Virus record (IMG/VR): IMGVR_UViG_3300031576_000200
Span: 1 to 35,194 of that record
Strand: one strand, 5' to 3'
From: a virus
Length of the DNA: 35,194 bases
The notes under the pieces were generated by a model that was not told the DNA's origin, made no database searches, and was given only the letters and a program-made list of their open reading frames with translations. The stretch's first letter is position 1; each line of letters begins with the position of its first letter. This document shows positions 1 to 6,914 of this stretch, piece by piece. A program made the position numbers and the translations under genes.

Positions 1-15
1 CCCGACACCGCGTGA
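1..15 (+). CDS. 3' end of an upstream gene (partial)
   Basis: Frame 1 reads Pro-Asp-Thr-Ala-stop, and the TGA at 13-15 overlaps a GTG at 12-14. The GTGA overlap is the usual gene junction in this window, so a coding sequence probably enters from the left. Only four codons are visible and no product can be named. Confidence 0.3.
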   Translation, partial: PDTA

Positions 16-317
16 GCCCGTTTCTGGAGTTTCCGGTCACGAAACGTGACCGCCCGCTTACGGTCGCCCGGCGAATGAAAAGCCCCAGCCCACGCCACTT
101 CCTCTGCGCCCTGCTGACGGGACACCGACCGCGACGCCGGCCGACCTTGACGCCGTTCTCCATGGGGAGCTGGGCCCAGGTCCCCTGCCGCTGCGGCCGG
201 GCGACCTGGCTCGTGTTGATGGAACCCGACGACGAGGAGCAGGACGAGGGCACGGGTCGCGATCACGCGCGACTCCGCGCCACGGACGACGGGCCGGGCG
301 TGGTGCGCGACTACTGA
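12..317 (+). CDS. Small basic zinc-binding-like protein, unknown function
   Basis: This is a 101-residue frame if it starts at GTG 12, which overlaps the preceding TGA. It gives 80 residues from ATG 75, after a perfect palindrome at 34-52. The N-terminal half is very basic and hydrophobic (SPRHFLCALLTGHRPRRRP). It is followed by a Cys-Arg-Cys-Gly knuckle and an acidic tail. Short phage proteins with a C-x-C-G or C-x2-C knuckle after a GHR-type segment are common and mostly uncharacterised. The stop is 19 bases before the next ATG, which has a good AGGGGAGGAG ribosome site. The gene is plausible because of spacing and orientation. The exact start is uncertain and no function is recognised. Confidence 0.5.
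   Translation: MSPFLEFPVTKRDRPLTVARRMKSPSPRHFLCALLTGHRPRRRPTLTPFSMGSWAQVPCRCGRATWLVLMEPDDEEQDEGTGRDHARLRATDDGPGVVRDY
34..52. promoter_or_regulatory. Perfect palindrome CGGTCACG-AAA-CGTGACCG
   Basis: Eight-base arms at 34-41 and 45-52 flank a three-base AAA spacer. It lies between the stop of the entering gene and the alternative ATG at 75. It could be an operator or a short hairpin. If the following gene starts at GTG 12, the palindrome is inside coding sequence. Confidence 0.4.
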
Positions 318-336
318 CCGACCAGGGGAGGAGCCC

Positions 337-798
337 ATGACGGATTACCGGGAGGCGCCCGCGGCCGCGGAGATCGCCTCCAAGCTGATCGAGGAGCATC
401 ACCCGGAGCTGGGGACCATCCGCATCGACTACCTCTTCCGATCGCCTCCCACCACGCGATCGGGGCGCCTGGTCCTGGGCAAGGCACGCCGGATCAGCGG
501 CCTGAACGCCTGGCTCGCCAACCACCCGGGAGCCTTCTTCGTGATGGAGCTCGCGGACGAGCCCTGGGAGCAGCTGGGCGAGCGGCGGCGCGCGGCGCTG
601 ATCGACCACGGGCTGTGCCACATGGACGTGGACGAGGACGGGGCGCCCGTCCTGGTGTCGCACGACGTGGAGGAGTTCACGCGCGTTGTCGAGCGCCACG
701 GCATCTGGACGTCCGACCTCGACACCTTCAACCTCGCGCTGCAGCTCGCCCTCCCCTTCGAGGGCGCCGACGGTGACATCCCCGGGGGCATCGCGTGA
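337..798 (+). CDS. Phage metallopeptidase-like protein with altered catalytic motif
   Basis: The 153-residue protein resembles the putative phage metallopeptidase family (PhageMetallopep type). In this family a short N-terminal alpha/beta region leads to a D-H-E-L-C-H zinc motif followed by an acidic segment. Here the segment is A-L-I-D-H91-G-L-C-H95-M-D-V-D-E-D. Both zinc histidines are present, but the usual catalytic glutamate is Gly92. The C-terminal region (DVEEFTRVVERHGIW) also matches the family. The protein may therefore bind metal without hydrolysing peptide, or use another base. The ATG follows a strong AGGGGAGGAG site. The last four bases overlap the methyltransferase start (GTGA at 795), so the two genes are translationally coupled. 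Family assignment is from memory of motif and length and is moderately sure. Confidence 0.65.
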   Translation: MTDYREAPAAAEIASKLIEEHHPELGTIRIDYLFRSPPTTRSGRLVLGKARRISGLNAWLANHPGAFFVMELADEPWEQLGERRRAALIDHGLCHMDVDEDGAPVLVSHDVEEFTRVVERHGIWTSDLDTFNLALQLALPFEGADGDIPGGIA

Positions 799-1988
799 CG
801 ATCCGCGATCGCATCCTGGATCTGCGCCGGGTGGCCGCCGGCCAGCTGGTCCCCCACCCTCAGAACTGGCGCACGCACCCGGACGCCCAGCGCCGGCTCC
901 TGGGGGACCTATTCACCGAGGTCGGCTTCGCCGCGGCGGTGATCGCGCGTGAGCTGCCCGACGGCCGGCTGCAGATCATCGACGGGCACCTGCGCCAGGA
1001 GGAGGTCCCGGCCGAGCAGGAGATCCCGGTCCTGGTGCTGGACGTCACCGAGGCCGAGGCCCGGAAGCTGCTGCTCTCGCTCGACCCACTGGCGGCCATG
1101 GCGGAGAGCGCCGAGGACCGGCTGCAGGAGCTAGCCGTGCAGATCGAGCCCGAGACCGACGGGCTGCGCAAGCTCGTCTCGTTCATGGCCAAGGATCACG
1201 GCGCCCGCGAGAAGGACACGCCCGCCGGCGATCCACCGAAGGAGCCGGAGACCGAGCTGGGCACGCTCTGGCAGCTGGGCCCCCACCGAGTGCTCTGTGC
1301 CGACGCCCTCGACGCCAACGCCCGGGTCAAGCTCATGGGCGGGGAGGCCACGGCGATGGTGGCCACCGACCCGCCCTACGCGATCTACGGCAGCTCGTCA
1401 GGCGTCAGCTCCGCCGTCGCCGACGATCGCATGGTGCGGCCATTCTTCGAGGCCATGCTCGGCGCCTTCGCGGAGCTGCTGCCCCTCTGGGGCCACGGCT
1501 ACACCTTCTGCGACTGGCGGTCGTGGGCATCCGTGTGGGAGGGCTCGCGGCGGTCCGGCCTCACCCCGAAGAACATGCTCGTCTGGGACAAGGGTGACGG
1601 GGGGCTGGGGAACAACTACGCCAACACGCACGAGCTGATCGGCTTCTTCGCGAAGCTCCCCCCGCCCAAGACGATGCGCGCCGGCGGGCCTACCGGACAG
1701 CGCCCCGTGCTCCGGCCGAACATCTTGCGGTTCGATCGCACCCGCGGCGCCGAGCGTGAGCACAACGCCGCGAAGCCGGTCGCCCTGCTCGAGGAGCTCA
1801 TCACGAACAGCTCGGAGACGGGACAGATCGTCGTGGACCTGTTCGGTGGTTCGGGATCGACGCTGATCGCGGCGGAGAACCTTGGGCGGCGGTGCTTCAC
1901 CATGGAGATCGATCCCGTCTGGTGCGACGTGATCGTAGATCGCTGGCGGCGTGCCACGGGCGGCGAGGCGAAGCGGGACGCCGCGTGA
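795..1988 (+). CDS. ParB-domain DNA methyltransferase (fusion)
   Basis: The 397-residue protein has two parts. Residues about 10-110 are a ParB/Srx-like domain, with PHPQNWRTHPDAQ at its start and I-I-D-G-H-L-R near residue 62. Residues about 145-390 are an amino-methyltransferase. The catalytic D192-P-P-Y195 comes first, then an HNAAKP segment, and then the S-adenosylmethionine loop D348-L-F-G-G-S-G-S. This permuted order is that of beta-class N6-adenine or N4-cytosine methyltransferases. Such fusions are frequent in phages and are usually orphan enzymes thought to shield phage DNA from restriction or mark it. No restriction partner is nearby. GTG start overlaps the upstream stop, and the next gene overlaps by GTGA. 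A paralogue lies at 33667-34890 on the other strand. Confidence 0.88.
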   Translation: MTIRDRILDLRRVAAGQLVPHPQNWRTHPDAQRRLLGDLFTEVGFAAAVIARELPDGRLQIIDGHLRQEEVPAEQEIPVLVLDVTEAEARKLLLSLDPLAAMAESAEDRLQELAVQIEPETDGLRKLVSFMAKDHGAREKDTPAGDPPKEPETELGTLWQLGPHRVLCADALDANARVKLMGGEATAMVATDPPYAIYGSSSGVSSAVADDRMVRPFFEAMLGAFAELLPLWGHGYTFCDWRSWASVWEGSRRSGLTPKNMLVWDKGDGGLGNNYANTHELIGFFAKLPPPKTMRAGGPTGQRPVLRPNILRFDRTRGAEREHNAAKPVALLEELITNSSETGQIVVDLFGGSGSTLIAAENLGRRCFTMEIDPVWCDVIVDRWRRATGGEAKRDAA

Positions 1989-2407
1989 GCCGTGCACGCA
2001 TCGGTGCAGCCATCTGCCCGGAGTGCAGCGGGCCCATGCCGCCGGCGCAGGAGAAGGGGCGACCCCGCCAGGTGTGCTCCGATCGCTGTCGGCAACGCCG
2101 GCGCCGACACCGGAACGCGCTTCCCTGGCCGCCCACGGCGCCGCCCAGCTTCCCCATGGACCCCGAGACGCTGCGCCGTCGAACGGCGGAGGCCCTCACG
2201 CGCGTCCTCTCGGAGGACACGGTCGCGCCCCCGGAGGACCAGCTGCTGCAGGGGCTGCTCGAGCTGGACTGGATCGGCTATCGGCTGCAGGCCTTGGAGC
2301 GCCAGCTGCCCCGCCGGCTGGCCGGCCGGGCAGCCGACCTCGGCCGCCAGGTCGTGGCCATGAAGCGGCGCCTATTCCCAGGCACGGATCTCCAGGAGGC
2401 CACATGA
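1985..2407 (+). CDS. Small basic zinc-finger protein, unknown function
   Basis: The 140-residue protein starts at GTG 1985, overlapping the methyltransferase stop. Near the N-terminus it has C11-x2-C14 and, after GRPRQV, C31-S-D-R-C35 followed by RQRRRRHR. This CxxC...RPR.CSD.CRQ pattern is typical of small actinobacterial zinc-binding proteins. Residues about 55-140 look helical, with many charged residues. The stop overlaps the next ATG (ATGA at 2404). It may bind nucleic acid, judged from the metal knuckle and basic patch, but the function is not known. Confidence 0.7.
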   Translation: MSRARIGAAICPECSGPMPPAQEKGRPRQVCSDRCRQRRRRHRNALPWPPTAPPSFPMDPETLRRRTAEALTRVLSEDTVAPPEDQLLQGLLELDWIGYRLQALERQLPRRLAGRAADLGRQVVAMKRRLFPGTDLQEAT

Positions 2408-2622
2408 ACCGCGCCGAGCGCCGCGCCTATGCCCGCGCCAAGGTCCACCGATCGAAAGGGCGCGACCCCCAGGCCCAGCGTCGCACCGTCGCCCGCGCCC
2501 TGCGCACCGTCGAAGTGGCGGACGAGATACGTGAGGCCGATCCCGAGCCCGGCATCACGCGCCGGCGTTCCGGCCTGCTGGCCGTGCGGCACGGGATCAT
2601 CCGCACCGGGCGGCCGACGTGA
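2404..2622 (+). CDS. Small basic protein, unknown function
   Basis: A 72-residue, strongly basic protein beginning MNRAERRAYARAKVHRSKGR. The ATG sits in an ATGA overlap with the preceding stop. Its own TGA at 2620-2622 overlaps a GTG at 2619. The N-terminal RAERRAYARA repeat suggests a basic helix that may contact DNA or RNA. No family is recognised. Confidence 0.6.
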   Translation: MNRAERRAYARAKVHRSKGRDPQAQRRTVARALRTVEVADEIREADPEPGITRRRSGLLAVRHGIIRTGRPT

Positions 2623-2640
2623 GGGGCGGGGGGTGCCGAG

Positions 2641-3297
2641 CTGCAGGCCTGCGCCTGGCCGGGATGCTCGCGGGAGTTCGGTTCGGCCGAGGCCCGGAGG
2701 CTGCACCGCGCGAACGCCCATGGCGAGGGCGGAGACCCCTACGCCTTCCCCTGCGGGGATGCGTTCTGCGGGGCCAGCTTCGGGAACCGGGCGAACCTCG
2801 AGGAGCACGTGCGGATCACGCATCCGTCCGAGAGTCCGGCGCCACCGGCGCCGACAAGTGCCGCGACCATCGCGGCGAGGAAGGAGGTACCCGTGGTGCA
2901 GACGGTGCACCGATTCACCTGCCCGGACTGCCAGTTCCAGGGCGGCGCCCACGGCCTACAGGTTCACCAGGCCTGGGCCCGGCATGGCCAGTTCAAAGGG
3001 AAGCCTCCGCGAAGGGGACCGGCCAAGGCGCCGGCGCGGGAGACCCCGGAGCGCAAGATCGTCCCGACCTCACGTCCCATCCGGGCGCCAGCCCCGGCGG
3101 AGACACCCGAGCGGAAGGGGCGCGTCGCGCCCCTTCCCACGGCCGCGCCCACGGTCCAGGCCCAGGACGCCCTCTGCACCATCCACGGCCAGGTAACGCT
3201 CGAGCTGCTGGGCACGATCGCGGCCGCCCTCGGTGCCGGCGAGATCCGCGCCTGTCCGAACGGCGCCCCGGGGATCGAGCTGTTGAGGGCCGGATGA
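2641..3297 (+). CDS. Multi-finger C2H2 zinc-finger protein; start codon missing or frameshifted
   Basis: The frame downstream of TGA 2620-2622 encodes two near-classical C2H2 fingers: C-x4-C-x12-H-x4-H from C at 2650, and again around 2752-2823 with the conserved F-x5-L-x2-H spacing. A third, looser C-x2-C-x11-H-x5-H finger (CPDCQFQ...) follows. A proline/arginine-rich linker and a C-terminal helix end the protein at 3297, overlapping terS by ATGA. There is no ATG, GTG or TTG in this frame before the fingers. The options are CTG 2641, seven bases after a GGGGGG run at 2628-2633, or GTG 2619 (which makes the usual GTGA junction) with one G too many in that run. The coordinates assume the CTG. 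The product was probably 218-225 residues. Tandem classical fingers are unusual in phages. A DNA-binding role is inferred. Confidence 0.6.
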   Translation: MQACAWPGCSREFGSAEARRLHRANAHGEGGDPYAFPCGDAFCGASFGNRANLEEHVRITHPSESPAPPAPTSAATIAARKEVPVVQTVHRFTCPDCQFQGGAHGLQVHQAWARHGQFKGKPPRRGPAKAPARETPERKIVPTSRPIRAPAPAETPERKGRVAPLPTAAPTVQAQDALCTIHGQVTLELLGTIAAALGAGEIRACPNGAPGIELLRAG

Positions 3298-3773
3298 CGC
3301 GAGGCCGCAAGCCCGACCCGACCCGCGCCCGCCGGCGTACGGGGCACCGCCGGAAGCCCGACGAGGCCCCACGCCTGCGGGCCCTGCCGGCGCCGGTCGA
3401 GATCGCACCGGGCCTGGTGGCGCCCGAGCACCTGCACGAGGCCATGGTCCCGACCTGGGATCGCATGGTCCGCCTGGTGGGCGAGTTCGGCGTGCGGGAG
3501 GCCGACGCCTTCGGGATCGAGGCCCTGGTTCGCCAGTATCACCGGATGATCGAGGCCGGCCGCCTGGTGGACGAGTACGGGGTCCTGTCGCGGAACGCCG
3601 CCGGCGACGTGATCCCGAACCCCTTCATGAAGGCGGAGCGGGACGCAACCGCGATGTTCCTCCGCCTGGGCGAGCAGTACGGCCTCACCGTCGCGGCCAG
3701 GATGCGGCTGGGCCTCATGCAGCTGGCGGGCAAGACCTTGGCCCAGGCCCTGCACGAGGATCTGACGCAGTGA
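3294..3773 (+). CDS. terS: Terminase small subunit, P27 family
   Basis: This 159-residue protein has the layout of P27-type small terminases. It has a basic N-terminus (TRGRKPDPTRARRRTGHRRKP), then P-x3-A-P-E-H-L, a helical region W-D-R-M-V-R-L-V-G...D-A-F-G-I-E-A-L-V-R-Q-Y, and a tail ending in the G-L-T-V-A-A-R-M-R-L-G type motif before QLAGK. Small terminase rings recognise phage DNA and hand it to the large subunit for packaging. Length matches the family. ATG 3294 overlaps the zinc-finger gene stop, and the large subunit starts 37 bases after this stop. Confidence 0.85.
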   Translation: MTRGRKPDPTRARRRTGHRRKPDEAPRLRALPAPVEIAPGLVAPEHLHEAMVPTWDRMVRLVGEFGVREADAFGIEALVRQYHRMIEAGRLVDEYGVLSRNAAGDVIPNPFMKAERDATAMFLRLGEQYGLTVAARMRLGLMQLAGKTLAQALHEDLTQ

Positions 3774-3810
3774 CGGATCTCAGCCCCGACGTGCGCGAGG
3801 GACGGATCGC

Positions 3811-5304
3811 GTGACCGCCCGGGCGGCCCCCGCAGCTGCGGCCCTCCCGGTCCTGCCATCGGAGATGCTGCGCCGGTTCGGCGAGCGGCGGCTCCGCCAC
3901 GGCAAGGGTCGATTCGCCGGCCGGCCATTCACGCTCGAACCCTGGGAGATCGAGGTCGAGCAGGGCATCTTCGATCCCGTCGACAAGAACGGCTTCCGCA
4001 CGATCCGCGAGGCAATCGTCGGCGTCCCGAAGAAGAACGGCAAGACCCACCTGGCGGCGCGCTGGGGATGCTACGGCACGTTCGCCGATGGTCACTGGGA
4101 GCACCGTGGAGGCACCTGGGAATGGATCCCCGAGTACGGCGCCGAGGTCTACAACGTCGCCGGCTCGAAGGACCAGGCCAAGGTCCTGCACCAGATCGGT
4201 GAGGGGTTCGTGCTCCGCGACCCGCTGCTCCGATCCATGGCCCGTGTCTACAAGGATGCGATCGAGGTCCCGGAGACCGGCGCCGTGTGGCGGGTCCTGG
4301 CGTCGGACGCGAAGCTCGCGCATGGCCCCAACCCCTCCATGGCCATCGTCGACGAGTGGTGGGCGCACCGCGACGGGACCCTCTATGAGGCTTTCGCGAG
4401 CGCCGGCGCCGCCCGCGACCAGCCGCTGGTGATCGTGATCACCACGGCCGGCTATGACCTGGAGCACCCGCTGCACAAGACCTACAAGGCCGGCATGGCC
4501 GCGGCCCGCTCCAAGAAGGTGACCCGGGCCCGGACGTTCTACTTCCGGTGGTGGGGCGTCCCCCCCAACACGAGGCTGGACGACTTCGCGGCCTACAAGC
4601 GTGCCAACCCATCGCGATGGGTCACGACCAAGTACCTCCGCGACGAGCTGGCCCGCGCGCGGCGGAACGGGTCCGAGCACGAGTACCGCCGCTGGCACGG
4701 GAACGCCTGGACCTCGACGAAGGAGGCCGCGATCCCGATAGAGCTCTGGGACAGCTGCGCAGCCCGGCCGACGATCCGGCCCGACGATCCTGTCGTGATG
4801 GCCATCGACTCCGCGCCCAAGCGTGACTCGACGGGGATCGCGATCCTGCGCAAGGACTCGAAGCGCACGATCCACGTCCGCATGCTGAAGATGGTGGCCG
4901 ACCCCGAGACCGGCTACCTGGACTTCGGTGCCCTCGAGGATCTGGTGCGCGAGACGTGCCGCACGCTGAACGTGAGCCGGATCCTGGTCGACCCCGCCTA
5001 CATGATCCGCTCCATGCTGCTGCTGCTCGACGAGGGGTACCCGGTCGAGGAGTACCCCCAGGGCGACCCGATGATGGTGCCGGCATCGATGCACCTCTAC
5101 GAGCTGCTGATCGAGGGGCGCCTGCGCCACGGCGGGCTCGCGTGGATGCGCGAGCAGGTGCAGGCCGCGAACAAGCGGATCACCGAGCGGGGCTGGCGCT
5201 TGGCCAAGAAGACCTCGGGTGTCATCGACGGGCTGGTGGCCTGCGCGATCGGGGCCTACGAGCTGGACCGCACGCCGGAGGAGGCGCCGCTGCAGCTATG
5301 GTGA
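3811..5304 (+). CDS. terL: Terminase large subunit
   Basis: The 497-residue packaging motor has an N-terminal ATPase and a C-terminal nuclease. The Walker A loop is G71-V-P-K-K-N-G-K-T79, of the K-x-N-G-K-T type seen in HK97-like terminases. Walker B is M-A-I-V-D181-E182. A T-T-A-G-Y coupling motif follows. The RNase H-like nuclease has acidic residues in M-A-I-D333-S, I-L-V-D394-P and V-I-D473-G. It cuts concatemers and pumps DNA into the prohead through the portal. GTG 3811 is chosen from a GAGGG site a few bases upstream and because the protein aligns from there with P-W-E and F-x-L-E-P-W blocks. The last seven bases overlap the next small gene. Confidence 0.95.
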   Translation: MTARAAPAAAALPVLPSEMLRRFGERRLRHGKGRFAGRPFTLEPWEIEVEQGIFDPVDKNGFRTIREAIVGVPKKNGKTHLAARWGCYGTFADGHWEHRGGTWEWIPEYGAEVYNVAGSKDQAKVLHQIGEGFVLRDPLLRSMARVYKDAIEVPETGAVWRVLASDAKLAHGPNPSMAIVDEWWAHRDGTLYEAFASAGAARDQPLVIVITTAGYDLEHPLHKTYKAGMAAARSKKVTRARTFYFRWWGVPPNTRLDDFAAYKRANPSRWVTTKYLRDELARARRNGSEHEYRRWHGNAWTSTKEAAIPIELWDSCAARPTIRPDDPVVMAIDSAPKRDSTGIAILRKDSKRTIHVRMLKMVADPETGYLDFGALEDLVRETCRTLNVSRILVDPAYMIRSMLLLLDEGYPVEEYPQGDPMMVPASMHLYELLIEGRLRHGGLAWMREQVQAANKRITERGWRLAKKTSGVIDGLVACAIGAYELDRTPEEAPLQLW

Positions 5305-5468
5305 GCCCCACTCCGCCATCGGAACCAAGCCCCTTCTCCTGCAACGATTGCGGGGCCGAGCTGGCGGCCGTTCCCTTCGAGCGCCGCCCGGACGCCCAGC
5401 GGCCGTGGATCACCCGGTGGGTGTGGGCATGCGCTAACTGCGGCGCCGTGCTCACCGTTGCACCGTGA
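5298..5468 (+). CDS. Small zinc-ribbon protein
   Basis: A 56-residue protein with two CxxC knuckles: C15-N-D-C18-G and C45-A-N-C48-G. These would hold one zinc in a rubredoxin-like ribbon. ATG 5298 overlaps the end of the large terminase gene by seven bases. It lies between terminase and portal and is presumably co-transcribed with them. The specific role is unknown. Confidence 0.65.
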   Translation: MVSPTPPSEPSPFSCNDCGAELAAVPFERRPDAQRPWITRWVWACANCGAVLTVAP

Positions 5469-5481
5469 CCGCCCCGGCAGC

Positions 5482-5643
5482 ATGACGCCCGTGCGCGAGC
5501 GGGTCCTGCAGATCGTCCTGGACGTGGCCGGCGCCGTAGCTATCACCATCGGTTGCTGGTGGATCGATCCGGCCGTGGGCCTGATCGTGGGCGGGGCCCT
5601 GGCCCTTGGCCTCTCGGCCGTCATGGATCGGCACCGCAGGTGA
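5482..5643 (+). CDS. Small membrane protein, unknown function
   Basis: The frame gives 53 residues from ATG 5482. Two hydrophobic stretches (LQIVLDVAGAVAITIGCWWI and VGLIVGGALALGLSAVM) are separated by Asp-Pro and end in a basic DRHRR tail. This is consistent with a two-helix membrane hairpin. It ends in a TGA that overlaps the portal GTG. A TTG at 5458 would extend it by eight residues. A membrane peptide at this position is inferred to be a minor accessory. No function is recognised. Confidence 0.55.
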   Translation: MTPVRERVLQIVLDVAGAVAITIGCWWIDPAVGLIVGGALALGLSAVMDRHRR

Positions 5644-6908
5644 GCCTGCTCCGGGCGCTCGCCGGCGCGGCGACCCAGGCGCGGTCCTGGGAGGCGTTCC
5701 TCGACCCCAACCGGATCCCGTCGAACGGCGAGCTGATGGGCTACTCGGCCGCCGGCGAGCCGATCAACGAGCGCAGCGCCATGCGCATGCTGACGGTGCA
5801 CGCCTGCGTCCGGGTGATCACGGACACGGTGGCCCAGCTGCCGGTCGGCCGGTTCCGCGGGGTGGGCCCGGCGCGCGAACGCCTGCCCGATCATCCCCTG
5901 CTGACGGAGCCGGAGATCGGCAAGGAATGGAACGAGTGGATCGGGGAGGGCATGGTCAGCGACCTGTTGCGCGGCAACGCCTACTCGCGCATCGTCGATC
6001 GCGACGGCCTGGGCCGGGCCCGGGGCACCATCACGCTCCACCCGGACGAGTGCAAGCCCTACCGCGACCGCGAGACGGGCGCGGTCCGTTACCGGGTGTC
6101 GGGCGAGCGCGAGCCTCTGGACCCGTCTGAGATCATCCACGTGAAGGGCCTCACGCCGGCGGGGCGCTACTCCCTGGAAGGGCTCTCCCCGATCGAGTAC
6201 GCGGCCCAGACGATCGGCCTGGCCCTCGGGGCGGAACGTTTCGGGGCCCAGTTCTTCGGCGATGGGGGGCACCCCTCGGGGATCCTCACGTCCGACCAGG
6301 TCCTGGACCCGGCCACGGCGCTCGAGGCCAAGAGGCGGTGGATGGCGGCGCAGGGCCGCAACCGCGAACCCGCCGTCATGGGGAAGAACCTCAAGTGGCA
6401 GACGGTCTCGATCCCGCCGAACGAGTCCCAGTTCCTGGAGACCATCGACGCTAAGGCCGGGACCATCTGTGGCTTCTTCGGCGTGCCGCCCCATCTGATC
6501 TCGATCGTCTCGAAGTCCACGTCGTGGGGCACCGGCATCGAGGAGCAGGTCCTGGGCTTCATCACCTTCGCCATCGGCATGTGGCTCGTGCGCTGGGAGG
6601 CGCGCGTCTCGCGGGAGTTCGCGCCGGGGGAGTACATGAAGTTCAACGTCGCCGGCCTGCTCCGCGGCCGACTGCTCGACCGCTACCGCGCTTACCTCAT
6701 GGGGCGCCAGGGCGGCTGGCTCAACATCGACGACGTGCGCGCGAAGGAGGACGAACCGCCGCTTCCCGAGGGCAAGGGCGAGGACTACCTGACGCCGCTG
6801 AACTACGGGCCCATCCCGCCGGGTGGCCTCGTGATCGATCCGACCAAGGAACCGGGGGAGGACGAGGGTCCGCCGATTGCCGGCGACGAGGACGACGAGG
6901 AGGAGTAG
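5640..6908 (+). CDS. Portal protein, HK97 family
   Basis: The 422-residue protein forms the dodecameric portal through which DNA enters and leaves the capsid. Family features are M-L-T-V-H-A-C-V-R-V-I-T-D-T-V-A-Q-L-P near the N-terminus, an M-V-S-D-L-L-R-G-N-A-Y-S segment and D-P-S-E-I-I-H-V-K-G. Later come an F-G-V-P-P-H-L-I block and a C-terminal stem region with R-Y-R-A-Y-L-M-G-R-Q-G-G-W. The tail is acidic (EDEGPPIAGDEDDEEE), as often seen. GTG 5640 overlaps the preceding TGA and gives the usual family length. The prohead protease ATG is six bases after the stop. Confidence 0.93.
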   Translation: MSLLRALAGAATQARSWEAFLDPNRIPSNGELMGYSAAGEPINERSAMRMLTVHACVRVITDTVAQLPVGRFRGVGPARERLPDHPLLTEPEIGKEWNEWIGEGMVSDLLRGNAYSRIVDRDGLGRARGTITLHPDECKPYRDRETGAVRYRVSGEREPLDPSEIIHVKGLTPAGRYSLEGLSPIEYAAQTIGLALGAERFGAQFFGDGGHPSGILTSDQVLDPATALEAKRRWMAAQGRNREPAVMGKNLKWQTVSIPPNESQFLETIDAKAGTICGFFGVPPHLISIVSKSTSWGTGIEEQVLGFITFAIGMWLVRWEARVSREFAPGEYMKFNVAGLLRGRLLDRYRAYLMGRQGGWLNIDDVRAKEDEPPLPEGKGEDYLTPLNYGPIPPGGLVIDPTKEPGEDEGPPIAGDEDDEEE

Positions 6909-6914
6909 AACGCC

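Noticed and set aside
2619-3293. Long N-terminal extension of the small terminase
   Set aside because: The extra 225 residues are out of frame with the zinc fingers and have shadow-like composition. ATG 3294 gives the normal family length.
3715-5130. 471-codon minus-strand open frame
   Set aside because: It is antisense to the terminase large subunit, with no recognisable domain.
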